A DNA stretch of 64,000 bases from Seiridium cupressi (taxonomy: Eukaryota; Ascomycota; Sordariomycetes; Amphisphaeriales; Sporocadaceae). The position numbers were made by a program, and so were the translations under genes. This document shows, one piece after another, positions 45,801-56,337 of the stretch. The stretch is from positions 124,001 through 188,000 of the forward strand of contig JARVKI010000025.1 of NCBI GenBank assembly GCA_036674765.1. Reading direction: 5' to 3'. The notes beneath the pieces were generated by a model. It was given only the letters and a program-made list of their open reading frames with translations, was not told the origin of the DNA and searched no databases. Each line of letters begins with the position of its first letter. The stretch's first letter is position 1.

Positions 45801-48800
45801 ATGGAGACCAACCACAAGTACCAATACATTGAATCCCATTCCATATTCCCAGCTATTCAAGGAGAGACTTTCGGCGACCGACTTCCGGTTGATGTCGTCG
45901 CACTCTATATCCTTGGAGCCGACGGTTCAGGGAAGGAAGAATCGGACTTCGTATTTCAAGAACCGCGCCAGACACTGATAATTGGCGATGATGAGCCTGC
46001 ACGAGATGCAGCGGTTACATCTCGTGATTCAGCCGACCGACGTCAGCGGGACCAGGCCGCGACAAGCCGGAATCTAGAAGCACGGCGTGGTGTTGACAGT
46101 GAGGCGACGCCTCCGTTGAAACCCCCTCATCGACAAAACAGAAGATCAACGATAACAAGCAGGAAGATAAACTGGCTCACAGACTGTAACGGACAGACAA
46201 TTCGAAAAGCGATGCAGCCCCTGCATGTATCCCGCATAATTGGCATTGGACTGAAGCCCCCTTTGATATCGGATTTTGCCCAGCCGGCCAAGGAGGTTGT
46301 CGGAGCGCTGAGGGAGATGTGGCAGGACTTCGAGGGCCGCTCGATCGTGTTTCTCTGTCATGGATACGGCGCTTTCCTGCTGGTCAACATTATGGATCCT
46401 GGCCAAAATCAGGATCTATGTCAGGCTATTGCCACAATCGGCCTGTTTGGCGTTGATCCTGCCGACCCTGCCTGCGATATTTCGAAGCTCAGAAAATGGA
46501 CCGCCGAGAGGTGCAAGATGAACCCTCAGGCCCCCATTTTCATGCATGACTACGAAACTGACTTTCGGAAAGCTCTGAACGGCCTGCGTAAGGACTACTT
46601 CGTCTCGGTATTCGCTTTCCGCACAAGTTCCGCCGGGGAAGGAAAGATGGAAGGGTCCAAAACAATATCTCAAAACCCGCAGACAACTTCATACCGCATT
46701 CCAGACCGAGATCCCGTCTGGGATGGGGGTGACTTCGATCAGATCGCAACATTCGCAGGCCCTGATGACGCTCTCTTTCGAGGCATGTGCAACTACCTTG
46801 TCGAGTCCATCGATGGGCATCAGCTACTTACTGCTGCACGGAAAAATGAAAAGGATGTGATCATGGATTTAATTAGACGCGGAGCAAACGTGGACAGCAT
46901 CAATTACACCAGCCGAGACAACAAAACTGCCCTTGCCATCGCTGCGGAGGCTGGACATGTTGATATAGTCAATTTTCTTTCGACCAAGGACTACGTCAGT
47001 CTGGACCACGGCGTTGATATCGAAAAGTCTGCTCTTCATTGTGCTTTACAATCCATTAAGGATCGCCGAGGCGAGATCCTGGAATCCATGAAAACAAAGG
47101 CAGATCGGCTTATGCCTCGGAATAGAGCACGGCGAATCCTGAATCAAATGCGGGATGAAAAACGGTTGCCCCTCGAAGAAGAAATGATGTCTCTCGACGA
47201 CACAAACAAGTTCGACCGTATGGTCAAACAGCTCGTCAGAACTGTTAAAATTGTTGAGATCTTGCTGGAAGCCGGAGCTCTGCCCACTGAAGAGCTGGAA
47301 GATACGATGGATACCAACAGCCCATTCGAGAGGGTTGCCAAGGAGCTTCTTTCCAATCCACCCGCGGTACAAGGGCCTTCCCCAAGACAACTTGTAATGT
47401 CCAGCCCTAGTCAGAACGCTCTTCAGGTCTGCCGCAAGACCTTGTTTGTTATTCGAGAGGTATTCTCGGTCGGTAAGAACGGGAAAGACCGTTACATCCC
47501 TCTTTACACAGATATAGAGCAAGTCATCTACCAAGGAAATTCATCGACGTACGATGTCCAACCAGACTACGTTTATGGCTTATCCTCTCATGTACCGTCA
47601 CCTACAGGCCCTGGATCACGGCCCACGATCACGATCCAGGCTGATGAAACTGCAACAGTGATGGCCCGGGCGGCCCCTCACACACAGGAAGTACCCGAAC
47701 CTTCTCTGCCTCATAAGGACTCAGAATTCGATATGGACAAAGAATTCAGCAGACGGGGTAAAAACTCCAAGGATGCAGGCTCCAAACGAATCTGCCGATG
47801 GTACCACATTCCCAAGAATAACGTGAGCCTCTCTCAAGCAGATCCTGACAACATACAAGTGTGGTGGACACGCCTCGCTGACTTATCCAAATAGATGGCT
47901 TGGGTGCATGTTCGTGTCCTCCTCCCAGGTGTCGACCTGAGCTCACCAAAAGACTGTTCAGGATTTATTTGCCAGGCTGAATGTCCATGTATGGCCCTGG
48001 CCCCAGGGATATCGGGATTACAAACCCCGAAGTGTATGTATCCCGACACTTTGTTGCCCTCGAGAGCATTGCTGACAAGCCAACACCATGGACAGCGCGC
48101 CGTCTACCCACAATTCGCCAAGCCAAAGCCGCTGATCGCGAATAGTAAAGGGCCAGGCCTGATGGTCCACGCCATCATGGTTCGTATGACCCATGTATTT
48201 GCCTAATTCTTCACTTTTTGGACCAACAGTGGCATATCACAGATTCCCTACCTAAGCTATGAGCAAAATCTGCGGCAGACTCTGGTGACAGAGATTGTGA
48301 ACTCACAATCATCAGGGCCGACTGATGAATACTTGGATCTAGATGAGGCGGACGAGAGTCCTTGGAAGACTCGTGGGGATAAATGGATGGATCGGCTAGC
48401 AGGTTTCGGGGATCTCACCACCCATCGCTTGTCAAATACCACCAAAGACAACTGGACTCACCCCGAAACCCACTTTGACTTTAGCGAAACCTACAAGCGT
48501 TACCAGACGAGAGTGCGGGAAGAGCTGAAAACCAACTTATCAAATGCAGGCGATCTAAAGGCCCTCAGCCGCGAGGCAACCGAGTTAACTAATGCTTATC
48601 TTGACTATAAGCACAATTCGGGCTACAAGCTTCCTCTTCACCCCAGGCGGTATGTTATTTACATGTCTTCTTATGTTATGTTGGTCTGAATTGACATGGC
48701 CACGGGAATAGCACACTGGACCAGTCGCATTACTACATGCTGCGGGATACGACTTACCGAGACCGGACTCAGGTCGTCTCACGCTGGTTTCGAAGGAACA

Positions 48801-50489
48801 GGAGGGAACAAACCCGCCAACAGAACCACGAGCGACCAACTTTTCGCAACCGGGCTGGTCACATCCTCTTTGCAGAGGAGGATCACAATATCTTAATGGT
48901 CGACCAGCTTTGGCTTTGGGTCATTGAGGAAAAGAGAGATATGCATGAGACAGACAAGACGAGAGGAAATGTGACGCTAGTAACGAGCTTTCCTGACCGT
49001 GTCGGTACAAAATCGGCTGCCCATAACAACATCGCTCAGCAGGTCTTCCGAGATAGCACCAGGGACCCCTTCCATACCGTCAGCGACCTGGTGCGCCAAA
49101 TTGTCACCGTATGCCTTAGGACTCTGAATGAGGGCCGGGTTGATGGCTCTGTGACTTTCCTGGAGTGCTTTGAGATCTCACTGGGTAACTTGGTGCGATA
49201 TACTGAACTCGCACAAGGCTAATTCCTGAGATCCTGTACTAACCGTAGATTAGGAAGACCGTTCCGCGCAGAGCTTTTTGGAGTTCCGCAGGCTTTCCAT
49301 GTTCCTCGAACATCTGGACGAGAAGCATCCCGATTATCTCAGCCGGCGAGGACTGCTTCTGAAACTGCTTCTGAGAATCAGCAAAGACTCAAAGATCCTA
49401 TCCGAAGTCAAGGACGTCCTGGATGAGATCAGGATGATACAGGGCGTTCTACAAGACCAGGAGGTAGTATTGAGCGACAGGGACCACGAGATGGACTACC
49501 TGCTTGGAGAGATGAAGGATCGGGCGCCGCTATACAATGAGCTCCGAAGGATGCTGGCAACTTTTGAACATATGAAGCAGCGGGCCCAGTCGATAGTGGA
49601 TTCGGTGCGTTTTCTCGTGGTTTCCTTTGGCTGGCCGACGGCTAACCAAGATCAGATCGAGAGGCTTCTCGATATGAAACAGAAACAGGCCAACCTCTGG
49701 GAGGCTCGCACATCAAGGGAGGGATCTGAGTTGGCTGCGAAGGCAGGAAATGTAAGAAATAAACCCACACCTTCCAGAAAGAAAGAAGAAGAAATCAGTA
49801 AAAGGGAGAATGCTAATACGGACCAGACGCTTTGGTGGTTCACGGCGGTGACCATCATTTTTGTAAGCATCAGGCACTTTACTAAAAGTCTAGAGTCGGT
49901 CCCCCATTAATTACAACAGCTTCCACTCTCCTTCATGGCATCCTTCTTCGCCCTCGATATCGACAAATTCCCCAAGGACGACGACGGCGACACCAACTGG
50001 CCATTGGGACTAGTCGTTAGTATCCTCTGTAAGCTATAGTACCCTCCTTCGCATGCCTAGTACTACACCGTTGGTTTCAAACTCCGGAAGACTATCATCC
50101 GGGTGTGGGCTAACCATTTTTCACACTGCACAGTCGGGATCTCTTTGTCAGTCATCGTCCCGCTGTATGCGTTAGCCTTCTTCTCGGAGAATTTGCAGCG
50201 CGCCTGGTCCAAGATTTGTGGCGTATGGATGCCGTTAACCACGTTGCCGATAATATGGGCTCTAAACAAGATACCTTTCATGGCCTCCGGGCGTCTCTGG
50301 GTTTTTGCGTTTATAAGGTCTTGCACAAATCTCTTCGTCGTACAGAGATACGACCCCAAGTTTGAGCAGAACATCGAACGTATGATGGGGGAGCATGGGA
50401 CCGCGGTGATTGAGGATGACGACGTAGACGAGGAGGACGACCTGATCCGCTTATGGAGGATGAATATGAATGGGAGGCGGCCGATATAA
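45801..50489 (+). CDS. Large ankyrin-repeat protein with CorA-like membrane C-terminus
   Basis: Exons at 45801-47822, 47895-48179, 48243-48649, 48712-49192, 49254-49751, 49827-49862, 49920-50028 and 50134-50489 join in frame to about 1397 residues. A further in-frame intron at about 47910-47975 is possible. The N-terminal domain resembles an alpha/beta-hydrolase region (SIVFLCHGYGAFLLVNIMD, around residue 187). Degenerate ankyrin repeats follow (LLTAARKNEKDVIMDLIRRG, TALAIAAEAGHVDIVNFL). The CorA-like part has WYHIPKNNMAWVH, RRTLDQSHYYML, a long coiled region and two terminal helices (WWFTAVTIIFLPLSFMASFF, ISLSVIVPLYALAFF). The canonical GMN selectivity motif of CorA is absent, so ion transport is doubtful. 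This architecture is common and uncharacterised in fungi. Confidence 0.8.
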
Positions 50490-52954
50490 TATGGTGCCTG
50501 TAGGCAAAACAAATCTAATCAAAAGGGGGAGATTTAGGTGTTTCTTCCTATTAGTACTGTATATCTAGGTGGGCGGTATCGCAAAAGCCTTGCTTGAAGC
50601 ATGCATGGACGGCGCTCGCTTAGGCTTAAAGTCTGTGGCGGCATCCGGGCCAACATTCAGGTAATTCCTCCCAATATCGAAGACCACACCATACCTCTCT
50701 GGTATCGCAATCACGGTAACGCCCCTCTCTTCAGCTCATCTCTGACAAGCCCCAGCATGAGAATCACCATTCCGATCAAAATGCGGGAAGACCACAGTAC
50801 CAGCAAGAAAGCCCAGGCCTCTCGTACCCTCCAATCCAATCATATTCTCGTCCAGTCCTCCAGTTTTCACAACGCAGATACCGATATTGGCCCTGGCAGA
50901 ATCACCCCAGTGCTTCCACTATATACCTTTCCACCTCGCGGGAGAAAATCCCTGATGGTGGCCGGTAAATTGTCCTTCTCCCGAACCCATGTAAGTAAAT
51001 CAAACGTGTTGCCACCTAGTATGGCAATCACATCGGCTTTGGCTAGGCCGAAGTCTGGAGCATAGTCGGCAATTTCTAGATGGAACTCGCCTCGTTTCGA
51101 GAGCGCCGATTTGAGCCAAGTCATAGTATCAAGCACCTTAACAAGAAGCTAAGCAAACAGCCAGACTATGACCTATCACCCAGGCTAAAATACCAAACCC
51201 CAGAGCTAAGACTTGTCATCTTCAGAGCCACCGCCGCTCAAATACAGCATGATACAAATGTAAGTGATGTCCCTCGATGAGTAGTTAGAATAGGTATATT
51301 TGCAATGTGAGGACTCGCATAATCTCGGTCATTAATGCTGAAGCAGGATTTTCCAGGTCTACTCATCCGAAATAGCTCGCGCCGGAATGGATATGCGCAC
51401 CGCTGCAGCTTCTGGGTATCGTACCCGTTCCGCCCCTGAGGTGCCCCTCATGAGCACATAAGATCTCGCGGCGATGGGATGTCTAGACGTTCAGCAATTC
51501 TCCCGTCTTACTCAATCGTCGCCCCAATGTCCAGTATTCACCTGTGATCAATCGAGTATTCTCAATGTAGTCGTGTGAATATCCGCCACGTGTTTACGGT
51601 CTGGAAATATGACAGCACAGGCCACATGGCGAGTAGCCTCGACAGAAGGAGGCCTCTGTTGAACCGGCCTTTCGGTTTCAACCTGCCATGGCGACCAACC
51701 TTATTAGGCTTCTTGAATGCTGATGTAGCCAACTGGGCGGTTTCTAGAGGGCACCCAGAGATGATACACCCAGCCACAAACAGAGCTATCGATCAGCTCA
51801 ACGATTAGACTTAGGGGCCAGCGCACGACTGGACATTTCTCGCGGTTGCTTACGAAATCGCCAAGAAAGAGTACGAGTTTAAATTGAGAATGATGGAAAC
51901 AACCATCATCAATATGATATGAACCATGGTAGCGTGGGAAAAAGAGGTGAGGTGTGTTTGACGATGGAACAACTTTACAGCTTCCCGAAAGCTAACTACC
52001 CCTATAGTTGGAGATACCGCGATAAGTGTGTTCCTTAAATCAGGACGGCAAGTGGAACTTTCTATGGAGCTGTCACTGTGGCAAATACCAACCCTGCAAA
52101 TATTGTGCCTTGCAACATACCAAGTACAAACCTTGACAAATATAGTAGCACTTTAAGAAACCATGGGATGCTGTGACAGGAAACGATTGCTGTCGGTGAT
52201 TTCTTCATTCTTGATAGAGCTACGGGGTGCAGGATGCGGGCTCGAAAGTCTGCAAGCCTCCTATTCTCGTGCATGAAAGAAAACTCAATTCCATGCGTGG
52301 TACTTGAGCGGATCTGGATCATTCCTGAACAAGTGTCAACTCTATTGCCACTCCAGCCGAGCCGCTCTGGAGCTCTCTCCGAGACATTGGATGCAGGCGA
52401 ACGCCACCAAATATTGGCCCCTTCCCCGGAACCCTGATGCGGCAGACTGCAAACTAGCACAAGGAGTCGTTTGAAATATAGAGGTTAATTCACCCATAAG
52501 TCCGACCGGCTGCAGTCGCCGGGTGTAATGGCCCAATGGAGTGCCGTGTCTTATACTCTGCATGCATCGGCACTCTTGTCCGAGGAGAGGTTATGCATGT
52601 CGCTCCACCATTGAGCTGCCAAATGAAGTGGGTGCATGGATTGGGAGTCGGCTTGCATCAAGACGCAGGTACAGATGTGCTTGCATGAACTCCCCACAAG
52701 ACAGCTTGGCGAACTCGATTGGCCATGGCTTTCCATTTAAGTGGTTGCATGAAGTACCCAATATTTAGCTTGGTTAGTGAGCAATTTAAACGACGACAAT
52801 ATATGGATGCACGACGAAGACCACAAGATTCGATGTCGTAAAAAATAGTATGTAATGAATGGCATTAGTCAGTCTATTCGTATATCGTGGAAGAAGATCG
52901 TCTATAATACCCCAGGTTTTCTATATTACATATTTACAGGATTTATATGCCACA
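50490..52954. other. Intergenic region with a decayed peptidase-like gene
   Basis: Apart from the S51-like remnant listed separately, nothing is firmly recognised. A 36-codon coherent frame at 51815-51922 and a hydrophobic minus frame near 52080-52150 may be further remnants. Confidence 0.45.
50640..51231 (-). pseudogene. Remnant of a peptidase S51 / class I amidotransferase-like gene
   Basis: On the minus strand the peptide KADVIAILGGNTFDLLTWVR matches the GGNTF motif of the S51 (dipeptidase E-like) family. It is followed by a region aligning with the nucleophile loop (GKVYSGSTGVILPGPIS), where the usual serine-alanine-glycine reads Ser-Thr-Gly. The frame ends in TGA near 50867. In another frame the C-terminal part continues (NMIGLEGTRGLGFLAGTVVF, then VTVIAIPERYGVVFDIG) with one further in-frame TGA at 50738-50736. 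The N-terminus near 51231 is also interrupted. The family assignment rests on these motifs only. Confidence 0.55.
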
Positions 52955-54379
52955 TTACCTCTCAGGCTCCACCGGCGAAGCGCAGCGCTTCTCGAGCCAT
53001 CTTGCAAATTCATTGGCCGGAACATCCACGGCCCTCCAAAACATGTCGGAAACCCACACAATGATAGGAAAATATAATGACGTAGAGACGACGAAGCTGA
53101 TAGTGTATGGCCAGAAGCCTTCTTTGCCGAAAAAGCCCCAGCACCAATTCAGCAGCCACTTGCCTACGGTGCGGTTGCCGAGTCCATGGACTAGGTATAG
53201 AGAGAAACTGATGCGTCCAAGATAACGAATGGGCCGGGTCATGAATATCGACTGGACCGACGGGAGGAATATCATGGGACCAACGATGAGGATCGAGCCG
53301 ATCGCAATCCAGAAGCGACGGCGGTAGGCAGAGTACGGCCAGACGTTCTTGGACCACTTATACCCCGGGGTCTGCGTGTTGCCATCTCGCGGGTATCCGG
53401 CCAAGAACAGGCCAAGGATCAGACCAACGATGAGCAGGCCATTCACGAGTTTTAGCCTAAGTCCGCTTGCTGGCTTTCGGAACATAACCTGCAGCTCGGC
53501 GAGGGTCATACCGCAGACGAAAAGAGCGACGTCCCAGCGCTTGTGGCCGAATGAGTGAATAATGAGGAATGATTGAACAGCCAACCGGATAGCAGTGCGA
53601 GTCTTTGCCAGAGCCAGAACCATCAAAAAGACGACCATGGAACCACGATATTCAACGGCGATAGACCATAGTTGTGGATTGTAGAAACCGAAAAACTCGG
53701 CAGTCCAGTCCCACGGGTTAGACTCGGCATCCAAGAATTCGAGGTACGCCCCGAAGCTGTGCTCGAACTTCTCGCCGTTGACCTTCTTAGGGATGACGAT
53801 AATGCCGAGACAGGCGCAGGCGAAGGCCATGGCGCTGGAGACGAAGGCGGGAAGGAACAGGCGAATGGCTCGGCGCCACGTGATGGACGTGAGTGACGCG
53901 AACATCTCGTTGTACTCGCGGCGGTGCATGCGCTGGATGTAACGGTGTGACAGGACGAAGCCGGATATCACAAAGAAGACCGAGACCATGGCCGCGCCGC
54001 AGTGGATGATCCGCACGAAGGGCAGGAGCCAGAACGACTTGTTGCCCTGGTAGCCCCATCCTGCGTTGATGGAGGGGTAAGGAATGTGCGTCCAGTGCAG
54101 GATGAAGACGATAAGGGAGGCGACGCCTCGCACGCCGTCGAGGTACTCGGTCGAGTGCTTCTTGGCCGAGGCGGAGCCCATTTTCTCCGAATCATCGACC
54201 GGCGCGGACCTCATCATGAAGCTCGGCCGCATGAACAGCAGCGTTCTGGCTAGAATTTCCCCCAAAGATGGCAACGAACAAAAGCGGCGGCCCGCGCTTC
54301 GCTGATGTTGAGGTGAAGGCGAGAGGGGGAGGAGAGTCTCCTCGTCCTCGCGCGCTGCGACAGCAGAGTAGGAATACAT
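52955..54379 (-). CDS. Membrane acyltransferase, acyltransferase-3 family
   Basis: An intronless gene of 474 residues from MYSYSAVAARED. The frame is open another 26 codons upstream. The acyltransferase-3 plan of about ten membrane helices is clear: EYLDGVRGVASLIVFILHWTHI with the conserved His, MVSVFFVISGFVLSHRYI, TWRRAIRLFLPAFVSSAMAF, LWSIAVEYRGSMVVFLMVLA, GLRLKLVNGLLIVGLILGLF, RYLGRISFSLYLVHGLGN, and a last helix VSTSLYFPIIVWVSDMFWRA. These enzymes transfer acyl groups to sugars or other acceptors across a membrane. The substrate is not predictable. The N-terminal 85 residues are a variable cytosolic tail. Fungal relatives are numerous and mostly uncharacterised. Confidence 0.9.
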   Translation of the reverse strand: MYSYSAVAAREDEETLLPLSPSPQHQRSAGRRFCSLPSLGEILARTLLFMRPSFMMRSAPVDDSEKMGSASAKKHSTEYLDGVRGVASLIVFILHWTHIPYPSINAGWGYQGNKSFWLLPFVRIIHCGAAMVSVFFVISGFVLSHRYIQRMHRREYNEMFASLTSITWRRAIRLFLPAFVSSAMAFACACLGIIVIPKKVNGEKFEHSFGAYLEFLDAESNPWDWTAEFFGFYNPQLWSIAVEYRGSMVVFLMVLALAKTRTAIRLAVQSFLIIHSFGHKRWDVALFVCGMTLAELQVMFRKPASGLRLKLVNGLLIVGLILGLFLAGYPRDGNTQTPGYKWSKNVWPYSAYRRRFWIAIGSILIVGPMIFLPSVQSIFMTRPIRYLGRISFSLYLVHGLGNRTVGKWLLNWCWGFFGKEGFWPYTISFVVSTSLYFPIIVWVSDMFWRAVDVPANEFARWLEKRCASPVEPER

Positions 54380-56337
54380 GGTGTATGGTAAGGAGCGATA
54401 TTGGATGACGACCCGATGTATTCGGCGTGCCTCTGCGGATGGGCACAGAGGATCCAAGGAGATGGGAGGGAAGGAAGGGTCTTTTCATCTGAATCTGGCA
54501 ACGAGATATGAGAATCCACCATGGGACAAGGGGGGACCCCGCACGGCATTAAACGTTGTCCCCTAAGGACCAGGACGATGACACTATAGGATTTTGAGTG
54601 CGTGGGTTAGCGAATGCAGGAACGCGTATGCGAACCATGATATTCGGTATCAAAGATTACTTTCGGTTCCGTCAGACAATTCTACCACATTTTCAACCTT
54701 AAAGCCCAGCTCTGAAATTGCTCTCGAAAGCGAGCTCTTGGAACGATGGTTGGGTTAAGGTTGAATGATAAGGTTCGGAATATGTATTAGTTTTGGAGGG
54801 GCGTGAGGATAATGGCGGTGGCCCCCAAGCTGGCCGCTAAGACGGGGCTGGTAAGAAAACGAGACAGCCAGAGAGCTCGTGCAATTTGGCGACCCAGCAA
54901 ATGCATGTGAATGCCGTCATTGCAGACAGAGTTGCGCATCGCGACACTCGTAAATGAGTGTCGCGTAATTAGCAGACTTGGTTGGGCTGCTGGCTGTTGG
55001 CTGTCCCTCGTTCCATGGGTTACGCCGTACGATCATCGCACGGGAGATTGTGGAAGGCAAGACGAAGAAAAACAAAAGGACCCAAAGCTTATCGTAGTGT
55101 GTAGATCTCTATTTGATGCGGGCATAGTTGACAGTTGCAGTGCTTCTTTTCTCCTTGGCGTGGGTCCTAAGTGATAGTCGGCCGTTGAAAGCTGTCATTG
55201 GCGCACTAGCGCCGAACCTTTTGGGCGTTGCTACCCAGGGCAATTGCACTCGGCGTGCCAATCAGGAACGACGACGCTAGAGATGCTTTATACGGAATAT
55301 GCCGACTATGGAATATACGGCGGTGATATCAACTCGCCAGCAGGATCGAGCACCTCCGTGCAACGACGTGTAGCGCTCCCCCGTAGATCGCTGTGCTACG
55401 ACGACCAGTTGGTGTTCCTCAAGCTGCTGTCGTCCCCGGTCGTCCCAACTGTCTCTCTCTGTGGCTTGCCGCTGAGTGGGCCATAAAAAGGCAAGGGACC
55501 CCGAATGCCAAGCCGCTTGCACGTTGTTAGTGCTCGTTTGAAGTGAGCCTTCTCGGTAGAAGACAGACGCGGCTCCAACAGCGGTCCCTGCCTGTGGTTG
55601 TCCAGGTGGGCTGCGATCGACGAAGCAAGGTCTACTCAATGGTTAAGCTTTGGTGTCCAGTCCCTCCTGAGTAGCTGATCGCGTGCCACCAGACAGCGCA
55701 GAGTCGCCTCCCCCTGACGCATTTCAGCCATGCCTTTCTTTATTTATCGCTTGGTTGGCCATTGTGCCGTCGCAGGTCCAGGATATGCTGCGCAAGCTTT
55801 TCCTGTGCCGCCTGGACCCATTCCACGAATCTTCCATATTAGACTTTCGCCATCGTCTAGGTGAAGTCGGCTGCAGGAGCCACAGGTACCCTCTGTCTGA
55901 TCTTGCGAGTCTGCGGTCGTCCTCTGCTTGTTCCCATTGTTTTTCATGCACCTCTCGTCCGTATGCTCCCTGCGACTTTCGGCTACCTGCATTGCTTGGC
56001 GAGTCAGGAATTATTATAAACCCCAGAGACCTAAACCGAGTATCTGAGCGAATCTTCCTTGTAGATACACTTTATACTCTTTCACTCCCTCCGTCTCTCT
56101 GACCCCTCGATTTCCGAGCTTCTCGGCTAATCCCATACACTCTTTATTTTATCATTCAGCACATTCGTTACTTGACCAATTCTCCCCGATCATATTTTCT
56201 CTTCGACCTTTGAGTGGGATCATTGACTTCTCGAAAGAAACGAAATCTAGCCGGAACTCCCACAACGAGCTATCTTCGAGCAGGTTTATTGCGGTGGTGA
56301 AATTGTCCATCCGGCCCAGGATAATCTCGACGTCGAG
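54380..56337. other. Divergent intergenic region
   Basis: About 2 kb between the acyltransferase and the Stealth gene, probably with long 5' leaders. Pyrimidine-rich tracts occur at 56080-56150. No gene is recognised. Confidence 0.5.
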
